The position numbers and the translations under genes are program-made. This document shows positions 1 to 6,359 of a stretch of DNA of 13,112 nt, piece by piece. Within the stretch, counting starts at the first letter, position 1, and each line of letters starts with the position of its first letter. The stretch covers positions 1 through 13,112 of the forward strand of contig DAOUTY010000022.1 of the NCBI GenBank assembly GCA_030668425.1. The letters are read 5' to 3'. The DNA is from Chloroflexota bacterium (GTDB taxonomy: Bacteria > Chloroflexota > Dehalococcoidia > SZUA-161). The notes beneath the pieces are model-generated. The model did not search any database. It saw only the letters and a program-made list of their open reading frames with translations, and was not told where the DNA came from.

Positions 1-19
1 GAGTCGTGAAATTTACTGT

Positions 20-62
20 AAAAAACCATTAAGGCGCTTCGGTGATGAAGCGCCTTAATGGT
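20..62 (-). terminator. Intrinsic terminator, minus strand
   Basis: A perfect 16-bp inverted repeat (25-40 pairing with 47-62) encloses a 6-nt loop at 41-46. Positions 20-25 are six A, so on the minus strand the stem is followed by a run of T, the classic Rho-independent layout. On the plus strand no T-run follows, so it is directional. It would end transcription coming from the minus-strand hydrolase, whose stop codon lies about 240 nt upstream of it. Confidence 0.85.
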
Positions 63-305
63 CATAGCTCAAGAGCATCTGTGGAGAATAAGTCGCAAAT
101 TCCGTTCGGTTGCGACCATCTTGATGGATACCACTTTTCTACACTTTTGTCAAGCTTTTTCGTCCCCGAGTTCTTACTTTTCTTAACTTTTCCTCCAACG
201 CTCAAAAGACTCTCCAGCAAAGAGCAAGTCCGCCACCGGAGACAATTACGACTTGCACAAGGTACAATTTTCCTCACACTTTACCAAGTGACCCGCGTAT
301 CCCTC
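63..305. other. Non-coding stretch between hydrolase and terminator
   Basis: I see no convincing gene in this stretch. Short open frames exist on both strands (for example a GTG-initiated 71-codon frame on the minus strand at 62-277), but they lack a clear ribosome binding site, recognisable motifs and gene-like composition. The stretch is AT-richer than its surroundings. A small secondary inverted repeat (gtcgcaa at 92-98 with ttgcgac at 110-116) is present. The region is probably a long 3' untranslated segment of the hydrolase transcript or remnant DNA. Confidence 0.5.
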
Positions 306-1115
306 TCAGCCATCCCCCAAGAAATCCAGGACTTCCCTGTTGAACCTGCTCCTCATTTCCGCAAGGAATGTATGCGATCCGCCCTCCACCTTGACTAACC
401 TGGCATTGGGTATCCGGTTCGCTATCACTTCCGAGGAACGAGGCGGCACGAGTCTGTCCTCACTTCCAGTCATCACCAGGGTCAGGGCTTCAATCAGATG
501 TAGCCTGTCCAGTGTGCTGTGCCCCACAGCAGCTTCGAACTGCCCCAGAAGACCCTCAGTCCCTATCCATTTCATATACACATTGGATAGAGGTAACACA
601 AACATCTTGTAAAGCCTTCTATTGAATGCCAAGGAGTTCAGTGACCTCATCAACTTGTTAATATCCACACTTCTGATATCAACCTCGGCAGAGCCTTCAT
701 CGACGCCAGCGGCTCTCAGCAGCTCCGAGGGAACATCGCTCGTTTCATCCGCCCCTGCAGTGGTAGATACCAGAACGAGCTTCCTCACCCTTTGCGGGTA
801 GTTTATGGCAACCTCCTGCGCAATCATGCCTCCCAGAGACACCCCTAGTATGTGAGCCTTATCAATACCAAGGCAGTCCATCAAGCCAATCGTATCATCG
901 GCCATCGTCCTGGTAGTGTAAGATTCGCCGGGCTTGTCGGTTTTACCAACGCCTCTATTGTCGAACGTAATCAAGCGGAAGTACTTTCTGAATGCGCGGA
1001 TTTGGAAGAACCAGCCCCCATGCCCTCCCCCAAGCCCCATTATGAGAACCAGCGGCTCCCCCTGACCATGTAGCTTATAGTACATGTTGATACCATTCAC
1101 ATTAGCAGTCGGCAT
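306..1115 (-). CDS. Alpha/beta-fold hydrolase
   Basis: A 269-residue serine hydrolase of the alpha/beta-hydrolase fold, probably cytoplasmic (no signal peptide). The nucleophile elbow GVSLGG places Ser93 as nucleophile, with Asp220 (TGSEDRLVP) and His248 (GGSHTF) completing a plausible triad. The GLGGGHGGW segment at 27-35 fits the oxyanion-hole region, and FDNRGVGKTD follows strand 4. The start is set at 1115 because a GGGGGAGAGG ribosome binding site sits directly upstream; an in-frame ATG at 1139 would add eight residues but would place that site inside the gene. It is divergent from the catabolic block and may hydrolyse an ester, enol-lactone or thioester in the same pathway, but that role is inferred only from position. 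The family is too broad to name a substrate; epoxide hydrolases and C-C hydrolases share this fold. Confidence 0.9.
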   Translation of the reverse strand: MPTANVNGINMYYKLHGQGEPLVLIMGLGGGHGGWFFQIRAFRKYFRLITFDNRGVGKTDKPGESYTTRTMADDTIGLMDCLGIDKAHILGVSLGGMIAQEVAINYPQRVRKLVLVSTTAGADETSDVPSELLRAAGVDEGSAEVDIRSVDINKLMRSLNSLAFNRRLYKMFVLPLSNVYMKWIGTEGLLGQFEAAVGHSTLDRLHLIEALTLVMTGSEDRLVPPRSSEVIANRIPNARLVKVEGGSHTFLAEMRSRFNREVLDFLGDG

Positions 1116-1165
1116 TCCTCTCCCCCCTAAATGATTCATGCTCGCTGGACTTCATCGCACCGCCC

Positions 1166-1195
1166 AGACTAGCACCCGACACGAGTCAGTGTCAA
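1166..1195 (-). promoter_or_regulatory. Candidate promoter for the hydrolase gene
   Basis: On the minus strand a perfect TTGACA box (1195-1190) is followed after 18 nt by TAGTCT (1171-1166), which matches only three of six bases of the -10 consensus. Transcription would begin near 1158, about 40 nt before the hydrolase start. The -35 box is convincing, the -10 box is weak. Confidence 0.3.
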
Positions 1196-1343
1196 GACAG
1201 CACGCATGGCCATGAAGCAATCTAACATGCCTCGCTCCTTGTGTGATGTTATCATCCACAAGAAGCGGATGAACTCGAAGTTTGGCGCTCTGCGGGAATT
1301 GTCTACTGACTACCTCCCCATGATCGGTAATTGTGAAAAATCA

Positions 1344-1372
1344 TTGACAGGATTCCTGGGGCCATTTATTAT
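1344..1372 (+). promoter_or_regulatory. Sigma-70-type promoter of the plus-strand block
   Basis: A perfect TTGACA (1344-1349) is separated by exactly 17 nt from TATTAT (1367-1372), five of six matches to the -10 consensus. A short A-rich run (1336-1340) precedes it. Initiation would fall near 1379, giving a leader of roughly 120 nt before the first gene at 1503. This is the best promoter match found in the window and the natural start of the BKACE-MaoC-DUF35-thiolase transcript. Confidence 0.7.
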
Positions 1373-1436
1373 GTCGGCACTGAGAAACCAGCGCACAATT
1401 CTCCGAGCCGCAATCAGACAGCATCCTTGAGGCGAT

Positions 1437-1463
1437 GCGGAGGCCGGCAACCTCGCAATTTTT
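1437..1463 (+). promoter_or_regulatory. Possible leader hairpin with T-run (attenuator-like)
   Basis: Between the promoter and the first start codon, GC-GAGG (1437-1443, with G1439 bulged) can pair with CCTC-GC (1451-1456) over a 7-nt loop, and five T follow at 1459-1463. The stem is only six pairs with a bulge, so it would be a weak terminator. An alternative stem, GCATC (1421-1425) with GATGC (1434-1438), uses the same bases 1437-1438 and would exclude it. Attenuation is speculative. Confidence 0.25.
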
Positions 1464-1502
1464 CGACACAGCCAGTCCAGACCTAGAGTGGAGATGGAAC
1501 AC

Positions 1503-2429
1503 ATGGAAAAGGTTATAGTGACTGCAGCTATCACCGGCAGTATTCACACTCCGACCATGACTCCTTACCTGCCAATCACGCCTAAACAGATAGCCGATGA
1601 GGCGGTGAGGGCACATGAAGCCGGGGCAGCGGTAGCCCATATTCATGTCCGCAATCCAGAGACGGGGCAGCCAAGCCCTGATATAGAGCTGTTTCGGGAA
1701 GTGGTCACCGAGGTGAAAAGCAGGTGCAATATGGTCGTCTGTCTGACCACTGGCGGCGGCGCAGGTATGACCGTCGAGGAGCGGGGGAGGGTAATACCAA
1801 CCTTCAAACCGGAACTGGCATCATTGAACTTCGGCTCTACAAATTTCGCTTTGTTTCCCGTTTTAGAAGTAATCAAGGAGTTTAAGTACCCCTGGGAAAG
1901 ATTCTACCTGGAGTTCTCTGAGGATTATATTTTCCCCAACACCTTTAAGACATTACGTGAGTTTTGCCAGCTTTTCGCTGAGAACGGTACCAAGCCCGAG
2001 CTGGAGATTTACGATTCGGCAATGATCAACAACGTCGCCTTCATGCTCCAAAGGGAGAAGGAACATTTTAAGAAGCCTGTTTACCTCCAGTTTGTCATGG
2101 GCATACTGGGCGGTATTCCCCCTTCAGCTAATAACCTGGTATTTCTGTACAACACTGCCCGCGAACTGATCGGTGATTTCGTATGGTCCGTATGTGCTGC
2201 GGGCCGACACCAGCTTCCAATGTGCACCATGGCCTTAACTATGGGCGGCAACGTCAGGGTCGGCCTTGAAGACAGCCTGTATTCTGGCAAGGGAACATTA
2301 GCGAAGAGCAACGCTGAACAGGTAGAGAAAATAGTTACCATAGCGCGTCAGTTGAGTATAGAGCCAGCTACACCCGACGAGGCCAGGCAGATCCTGGGGC
2401 TCAAGGGTCTGGACAAGGTGAATTGGTGA
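1503..2429 (+). CDS. Beta-keto acid cleavage enzyme (BKACE, DUF849), copy 1
   Basis: A 308-residue TIM-barrel enzyme of the BKACE (DUF849) family. Members condense a beta-keto acid with acetyl-CoA and split the product into acetoacetate and an acyl-CoA, as in 3-keto-5-aminohexanoate cleavage enzyme (Kce). Visible hallmarks are the N-terminal VTAAITGS strand, the Zn-binding HIH pair (His46, His48), STG-like TTGGGAG at 82-88, LNFGSTNF near 108-115, and RVGLED with Glu256 as the expected third metal ligand and Asp257 beside it. Start codons at 1488 (GTG) and 1494 are also in frame, but GGAG at 1490-1493 is well spaced for the ATG at 1503, and the protein then begins as family members usually do. 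It is the first gene of the plus-strand block, 11 nt before the MaoC gene. The TGSIHTPTM segment differs from the Kce-like second copy, so a different keto acid is likely. The substrate is unknown. Confidence 0.93.
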   Translation: MEKVIVTAAITGSIHTPTMTPYLPITPKQIADEAVRAHEAGAAVAHIHVRNPETGQPSPDIELFREVVTEVKSRCNMVVCLTTGGGAGMTVEERGRVIPTFKPELASLNFGSTNFALFPVLEVIKEFKYPWERFYLEFSEDYIFPNTFKTLREFCQLFAENGTKPELEIYDSAMINNVAFMLQREKEHFKKPVYLQFVMGILGGIPPSANNLVFLYNTARELIGDFVWSVCAAGRHQLPMCTMALTMGGNVRVGLEDSLYSGKGTLAKSNAEQVEKIVTIARQLSIEPATPDEARQILGLKGLDKVNW

Positions 2430-2440
2430 CAGGAGGCAGT

Positions 2441-2872
2441 ATGAGATACTACGATGACTTCCAGGTTGGTGATATAGAGGTAACCAGGGCGAGGACGATC
2501 ACCGAAACCGACATAGTCAACTTCGCCGCCTTCAGCGGGGACTGGTATCCACTTCATACCGATATAGAATACGCAAAGAAGTCCCCCTTTGGTGAGAGGA
2601 TAGCTCACGGTATGCTGGTGCTCTCAGTGGCCACAGGGCTTATGCCCCTTTACGAGATGGCGATTATTGCCTTCTACGGCATGGATAAGGTGAGGTTTAC
2701 GGCACCGACCAAGATCGGCGACACCATCCACGTAGAGCTGGAAGTTATTGAGAAACAGGATAAAGGCGAACTGGGCGGCGTTGTCAGTCTAAAGGAGTCC
2801 GTTAAGAACCAGAGGGGTGAAGACGTTGCAATCTCAACCATAAAAGTGTTTATTGCCAAGAAGTCCAGCTAA
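2441..2872 (+). CDS. MaoC-like (R)-specific hydratase/dehydratase
   Basis: A 143-residue single hot-dog domain of the MaoC/hydratase-2 family, which adds water to trans-2-enoyl-CoA or removes it from 3-hydroxyacyl-CoA. The hydratase motif is clear: FSGDWYPLHTD contains the expected catalytic pair Asp34 and His39, followed by SPFGERIAHGML at 48-59. Tyr37 stands where many relatives have Asn. The start at 2441 is chosen because AGGAGG lies at 2431-2436; an in-frame TTG at 2423 would overlap the BKACE stop and has no such site. Single-domain members act as homodimers or pair with another MaoC-type subunit. Only 21 nt separate it from the DUF35 gene, reproducing the domain order of the fused MaoC-DUF35 protein ChsH2 of steroid degradation. 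That suggests a hydratase that works with the downstream thiolase-fold protein; the role is inferred. Confidence 0.9.
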   Translation: MRYYDDFQVGDIEVTRARTITETDIVNFAAFSGDWYPLHTDIEYAKKSPFGERIAHGMLVLSVATGLMPLYEMAIIAFYGMDKVRFTAPTKIGDTIHVELEVIEKQDKGELGGVVSLKESVKNQRGEDVAISTIKVFIAKKSS

Positions 2873-2893
2873 GGACATGAGGAGAGTACAGCT

Positions 2894-3370
2894 ATGGCTG
2901 TTAGCAGTGAGGAACTGGGTAATACCGGGACTTTAAAGTACCCCAGCCGCATAAGGCTCCCATATACATGGCACGCAGGAAAGGCGGGGAGCAGATTCTA
3001 CCAGGAGATAAAGGACCACTGCAAGATCTGGGGTACAAAATGTCCCCGGTGCGGGTGGGTATATGTACCGCCCAGGGAGACCTGTCCGCGGTGTTTCCTC
3101 GATATAGATGAGTGGGTAGAGGTTGGAGACGCCGGTACTTTACTGACCTATACGATAACAAGATATTCTGTGCCCGGAATTCAGCCGCATGAGCCCCCCT
3201 ACGCTCTGGGCATCATAAAGCTGGATGGGGCAGGCAGCGGCCTGGTACACCTGCTGGGAGAAATCGAGCCGGAAGATATCAGGGTCGGCATGAGGGTGCA
3301 GGCAGTGTTCCGGGAAGTACGAGAGGGCAACTACCTGGACATCAAGTATTTCAAGCCGCTGAGGTCCTGA
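2894..3370 (+). CDS. DUF35 Zn-ribbon/OB-fold protein, copy 1
   Basis: A 158-residue protein with the DUF35 architecture: an N-terminal helical segment (about 25-45), a rubredoxin-like Zn ribbon with CPRC at 50-53 and CPRC at 64-67, and a C-terminal OB fold (about 72-155) with GTLLTYT and GMRVQAVF. Proteins of this family bind thiolase-fold enzymes, as in archaeal HMG-CoA synthase complexes, benzoylsuccinyl-CoA thiolase BbsAB and the steroid aldolase Ltp2-ChsH2. In those, they stabilise the complex or help shape the CoA channel rather than catalyse alone. The ribosome binding site GGAG at 2881-2884 supports the ATG at 2894. The next gene, 42 nt downstream, encodes a thiolase-fold protein, its probable partner. 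The N-terminal 20 residues are low in recognisable features. An identical length in the second copy (158) suggests a shared origin. Confidence 0.92.
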   Translation: MAVSSEELGNTGTLKYPSRIRLPYTWHAGKAGSRFYQEIKDHCKIWGTKCPRCGWVYVPPRETCPRCFLDIDEWVEVGDAGTLLTYTITRYSVPGIQPHEPPYALGIIKLDGAGSGLVHLLGEIEPEDIRVGMRVQAVFREVREGNYLDIKYFKPLRS

Positions 3371-3400
3371 GCAGCGCCAATACCGGAGTGACTCTGTTTT

Positions 3401-3415
3401 AGGGGTGAAACCGTG
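3401..3415 (+). promoter_or_regulatory. Ribosome binding site deciding a GTG start
   Basis: AGGGGTGA at 3401-3408 lies 4 to 7 nt before GTG at 3413-3415. The ATG at 3417 is out of frame, and the encoded start (VDEVAIIGVAQT, read as Met first) matches the usual thiolase N-terminus, so GTG is the start of the thiolase-fold gene. Confidence 0.65.
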
Positions 3416-4549
3416 GATGAAGTGGCAATTATAGGAGTGGCTCAGACCAGGTATCAGAGAGACAATCCCGCGTCTCATGCTGAGATGGCATACGAAGTTA
3501 CTCGCAAGGCGCTGGAAGACGCGGGGCTGACTATCGATGACATAGACAATACGGTCACGGTCTGTAACGATTTCTGGGATGGCCGCACCATCTCCTGCAT
3601 GACGATTACAGAGGCAACCGGTTCGCATAAGGTCCCTACCACCAACGTGGAGGGCGACGGTACCTACGGCGCATTGATGGGAGCTATGCGGCTCCTTTCC
3701 GGCCTCCACGAGGTGACCCTGGTGGTAGCACAAAGCAAGGTATCGGAGGGAATTCCGGCGGTGATCACCAACGCTATGTTTGACCCCGTCTACGAACGCT
3801 CCCTGGGGCTTGATGCGATAAACTCCTCAGCTCTCCAGATGAGGCGCTATATGTCCAAGTACGGGATCACCGAGGAGCAATGCGCAAAGGTTTCGGTTAA
3901 GAACCACAAGAACGCCAAGTCCAATCCATACGCACATATGCCCCTGGATATCACGGTCGATGATGTACTCAAATCCAGGGTCCTGGCGGACCCGATAAAG
4001 CTTCTGGATACATCTCCCGTCTCCGACGGCGCATGCGCCATTATAATGGCAGTAGACGAAGTAGCGAAGAAAAGGTACAGCAAGCCGGTTTGGATAAGGG
4101 GTATCGGCCACTGCGCGGACGCATATCACCTTGGAGACCGCGATTTGGCTGAGGTAGATGCCCTGGTGTCGGCCGCCAGAAGAGCATACAGTATGGCCGG
4201 GATTCAGGATCCGGTGAGGGAAATCGACGTGGCCGAGGTTTATGACGCTTTCTCATATATGGAGCTTATGTGGATGGAAGGGCTGGGGTTCTGTGGGCGG
4301 GGTGAGGGTGGCGCCATGATCGATTCAGGCATGACGGGGATGAACGGCGCCTTGCCTGTCAATCCGTCAGGCGGGGTTCTGTCCGCGCATCCAGTCCAGG
4401 CGGCCGGGCTGGCGCGGATAGCCGAAGCAGTACTACAGCTTAGAGGCAAAGCTGATGCCAGACAGGTTGAGGGTGCCACCGTAGCTCTGGCACACGGTAT
4501 CGAAGGCGCGTGCGGACAGGGGCATTGCGTATTTGTACTCGGAAGATAG
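3413..4549 (+). CDS. SCP2-type thiolase-fold protein lacking catalytic Cys, copy 1
   Basis: A 378-residue thiolase-superfamily protein of the SCP2-thiolase/lipid-transfer-protein type. Landmarks are VAIIGVAQT at the N-terminus, SKYGITEEQCAKVSVKNHKNA at 148-168, PIKLLDTSPVSDGA near 194-207, DVAEVYDAFSYME at 272-284, and NPSGGVLSAHP at 317-327. The nucleophile loop reads NVEGDGTYGAL: Gly83 sits where an active thiolase has its acyl-accepting Cys. The histidine of the GHP-type motif is kept (His326), but Tyr277 replaces the His of the usual HDxF motif. A Claisen thiolase mechanism is therefore unlikely. Known Cys-less relatives include Ltp2, an aldolase that cleaves steroid side-chain hydroxyacyl-CoA together with DUF35. 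It starts with GTG and follows the DUF35 gene by 42 nt, so the two probably form a complex. Retro-aldolase function is inference; an acyl-binding or non-catalytic subunit is an alternative. Confidence 0.9.
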   Translation: MDEVAIIGVAQTRYQRDNPASHAEMAYEVTRKALEDAGLTIDDIDNTVTVCNDFWDGRTISCMTITEATGSHKVPTTNVEGDGTYGALMGAMRLLSGLHEVTLVVAQSKVSEGIPAVITNAMFDPVYERSLGLDAINSSALQMRRYMSKYGITEEQCAKVSVKNHKNAKSNPYAHMPLDITVDDVLKSRVLADPIKLLDTSPVSDGACAIIMAVDEVAKKRYSKPVWIRGIGHCADAYHLGDRDLAEVDALVSAARRAYSMAGIQDPVREIDVAEVYDAFSYMELMWMEGLGFCGRGEGGAMIDSGMTGMNGALPVNPSGGVLSAHPVQAAGLARIAEAVLQLRGKADARQVEGATVALAHGIEGACGQGHCVFVLGR

Positions 4550-4593
4550 GGCAGAAGGTGGCAGCGGATTCCACGTAGGGGAGCCATAGTGCG

Positions 4594-5760
4594 ATGAAGA
4601 ACAGAGTGGGAATAGTAGGAGTAGGGCAAACCCATCACAAGTCCAAGAACACCGACTGTAAAGGCCAGGAATTGATCAGCATTGCGGTTAAGAGGGCGCT
4701 GGAGAGCGCTGATCTGACCATGGCGGATATAGATGCCATAGTGATTGGGAATATGGACCATTTCGAGTCGATCAACTATGTGGACATGTGGAGCGTGGAC
4801 GGTTCCGGTGGATACATGAAACCGATCATGAAGGTAACCACGGGGGGAACGACAGGCAGCGCGGTAGGACACGCCGGATTCTACCACGTGGCATCGGGGC
4901 TGTTTGACACGGTGCTGGCCATTGGCTGGGAGCAGAACTCCGAATCCGATACCACTGCGGCGATATCAACCTGCTTCGATCCCATTACCGAAAGGGAGTT
5001 CTGCGGCGGAGCAATAGGGCCGCTGGCGGCTCAGTATACCGCATATATGAGCAAATATGGCGCCACCGAAGAGGATGCGGCGCTCGTCTCGGTGCGGGAT
5101 CATAACAATGCAGCGCTGTACAACCCCTACGCTCACCTCCGCCAGACTATCACGGTGGAGGAGGTGATGAAATCACCCTACATATCCTACCCCATGAAGT
5201 TTCTCGATATATGTCCCAGAAGTGATGGCGCCTGTGCCGTGATATTCGCGGGAGAGGACAAGGCCAAAAAGACTGTCGAGAGGCCTGCATGGATATTGGG
5301 CGTGGGGGATTGCCACATTCTTGTCCATCTGGCAGATGGAATCGGGCTGGCGAACTTGCCATCACTGGAGCGGGCTGCTCGTGAGGCCTACGAGATGGCA
5401 GGTATCACCGACCCGTTCAGGCAGTTCGACGTGGCCGAGCTGTATGTGCCCGCGTCGACAGCCGGCGTTACCTGGATGGAGGCGCTGGGACTTTGCGAGG
5501 AGGGGGGAGGTCCCCGGCTCATCAGGAGCGGGGTAACAAACATGGTTGGCGAGCTCCCCATAAATCCCTCAGGGGGCGTACTGGCAACCAACCCCATCGG
5601 TGCCACGGGCCTGTTAAGAATAGGCGAAGCCGCTTTGCAGGTGATGGGGAAGGCGGAGGAGAAGCAGGTGGAGGGGGCGAGGGTGGCCGTAGCTACCGGT
5701 TTCGGCGGTTGTTTCTGGTCCGACGTAACCGTGCTCAGTTCCTCGACCCAGTTGGACTAG
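4594..5760 (+). CDS. SCP2-type thiolase-fold protein lacking Cys and His, copy 2
   Basis: A 388-residue homologue of the preceding gene with the same layout: VGIVGVGQTHH at the N-terminus, YMSKYGATEEDAALVSVRDHN at 151-171, DICPRSDGACAV at 205-216, FDVAELYVPAS at 278-288, and NPSGGVLATNP at 324-334. The nucleophile loop VTTGGTTGSAVG has Gly85 in place of the catalytic Cys, and Asn333 takes the place of the catalytic His, so it is further from a working thiolase than copy 1. Tyr284 occupies the position of the His of HDxF, as in copy 1. The start at 4594 is preceded by AGGGGAG at 4577-4583. The gene follows copy 1 by 44 nt and precedes a DUF35 gene by 14 nt, which makes that protein its likely partner. 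An Ltp2-like aldolase or a different C-C lyase is possible. A duplicated partner of copy 1 within one complex is also possible. Confidence 0.88.
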   Translation: MKNRVGIVGVGQTHHKSKNTDCKGQELISIAVKRALESADLTMADIDAIVIGNMDHFESINYVDMWSVDGSGGYMKPIMKVTTGGTTGSAVGHAGFYHVASGLFDTVLAIGWEQNSESDTTAAISTCFDPITEREFCGGAIGPLAAQYTAYMSKYGATEEDAALVSVRDHNNAALYNPYAHLRQTITVEEVMKSPYISYPMKFLDICPRSDGACAVIFAGEDKAKKTVERPAWILGVGDCHILVHLADGIGLANLPSLERAAREAYEMAGITDPFRQFDVAELYVPASTAGVTWMEALGLCEEGGGPRLIRSGVTNMVGELPINPSGGVLATNPIGATGLLRIGEAALQVMGKAEEKQVEGARVAVATGFGGCFWSDVTVLSSSTQLD

Positions 5761-5774
5761 CAGGAGGAGACGCT

Positions 5775-6251
5775 ATGGGTGAAGAGAAGAGGGATTCGGG
5801 GCCTCTGAGCATAACGTATATGGCCGACATGCCCTATGACTACCACGCTGGTTTCTACTATAGCAGGTTTCTCAAGGAGCTAAAGGACAACAAACGCATA
5901 TATGGGGTCAAGTGCCCCAGGTGCGGGAAAGTGTACGTGCCACCGCGTATAGTATGTCGCGACTGCTTCGTTACCATGGAGGAGTTCGTGGAGGTAGGTA
6001 ACGAGGGGACATTGCTCGCTTTTACGGTCACCAACTTCCCTTATACGGACACGACCAGAGGTGAGCCAAAGAAAATACCATATACGGCGGCATACATTAA
6101 ACTCGATGGAAGTGACTCCAACATCGTCCACTGCCTCGACGAGACAGATGAAAAGAAGATTAAGGCTGGAATGCGCGTGAGGGCGGTATTCAGCGACACC
6201 AGGACTGGTGACTACTTCCATGACATCGATCACTTCGAGATTATCCAATGA
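5775..6251 (+). CDS. DUF35 Zn-ribbon/OB-fold protein, copy 2
   Basis: A 158-residue DUF35 protein, same length and architecture as copy 1: a helical N-terminal segment with FYYSRFLKELKDN at 27-39, a Zn ribbon with CPRC at 47-50 and CRDC at 61-64, and an OB fold from about residue 68 with GTLLAFTVTNFP at 78-89 and GMRVRAVFSD at 132-141. The open frame extends far upstream into the thiolase gene, but AGGAGG at 5762-5767 and the ATG at 5775 fix the start just after the thiolase stop (14-nt gap). It probably binds thiolase-fold copy 2, since gene order and tight spacing suggest co-translation. It is the last gene before a 163-bp gap. No enzymatic role of its own is known for this family. Confidence 0.92.
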   Translation: MGEEKRDSGPLSITYMADMPYDYHAGFYYSRFLKELKDNKRIYGVKCPRCGKVYVPPRIVCRDCFVTMEEFVEVGNEGTLLAFTVTNFPYTDTTRGEPKKIPYTAAYIKLDGSDSNIVHCLDETDEKKIKAGMRVRAVFSDTRTGDYFHDIDHFEIIQ

Positions 6252-6287
6252 GGAGCCTAACAAACCGGTGCATTTCACTCTACTTTC

Positions 6288-6311
6288 TAGGCGTTCGATT
6301 GAACGCCCCTA
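6288..6311. repeat. Small palindromic repeat element
   Basis: GGCGTTC (6290-6296) and GAACGCC (6301-6307) form a perfect 7-bp stem around a GATT loop. Adding the flanks, TAGG at 6288-6291 and CCCCTA at 6306-6311, the element looks like a near-symmetric palindrome in which one arm has lost two G. No T-run follows on either strand, so it is not an obvious terminator. It resembles short dispersed intergenic palindromes; multi-copy status cannot be tested here. Confidence 0.5.
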
Positions 6312-6330
6312 CGACTGCCAGAAAGAGGAT

Positions 6331-6359
6331 TTTACAAATTTCGAGGTTGGTACTACCAT
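6331..6359 (+). promoter_or_regulatory. Candidate internal promoter before carboxyltransferase gene
   Basis: TTTACA (6331-6336, five of six matches to the -35 consensus) is followed after 17 nt by TACCAT (6354-6359, four of six matches to the -10). Initiation near 6366 would give a leader of about 50 nt. The match is moderate, but its position in the longest gap of the plus-strand cluster supports it. Confidence 0.35.

Larger units (their letters stand above)
1116..1502. other. Divergent intergenic region
   Basis: This 387-bp gap separates the minus-strand hydrolase from the plus-strand catabolic block. It contains a near-consensus plus-strand promoter at 1344-1372, a weaker candidate minus-strand promoter at 1166-1195 and a possible leader hairpin at 1437-1463, listed separately. 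A 74-codon open frame at 1206-1430 has no good ribosome binding site or recognisable motif and overlaps the promoter, so I do not call it a gene. No regulator gene is present. Confidence 0.7.

Noticed and set aside
62..277. 71-codon GTG-initiated minus-strand open frame after the hydrolase
   Set aside because: Position would suit a co-transcribed small gene, but there is no clear ribosome binding site and the Lys/Ser-rich sequence looks non-coding; kept only as part of the intergenic description.
42..398. 118-codon plus-strand open frame
   Set aside because: It overlaps the hydrolase gene antisense, begins inside the terminator stem, has no ribosome binding site and no recognisable motif.
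1205..1214. 10-bp perfect palindrome CATGGCCATG as a possible operator
   Set aside because: A palindrome of this length is expected by chance in a region of this size, and it is not placed on either promoter.
1206..1430. 74-codon plus-strand open frame in the divergent region
   Set aside because: No ribosome binding site or motif, and it runs through the strong promoter at 1344-1372.
3140..3733. 197-codon minus-strand open frame
   Set aside because: It is antisense to DUF35 copy 1 and thiolase copy 1, whose domains are well supported; the reading has no recognisable motif.
4240..4887. 215-codon minus-strand open frame
   Set aside because: Antisense shadow of the two thiolase-fold genes, with no motif and no ribosome binding site.
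5493..5774. N-terminal extension of DUF35 copy 2
   Set aside because: The added residues are a Gly/Arg-rich shadow of the thiolase gene; AGGAGG before 5775 sets the start.
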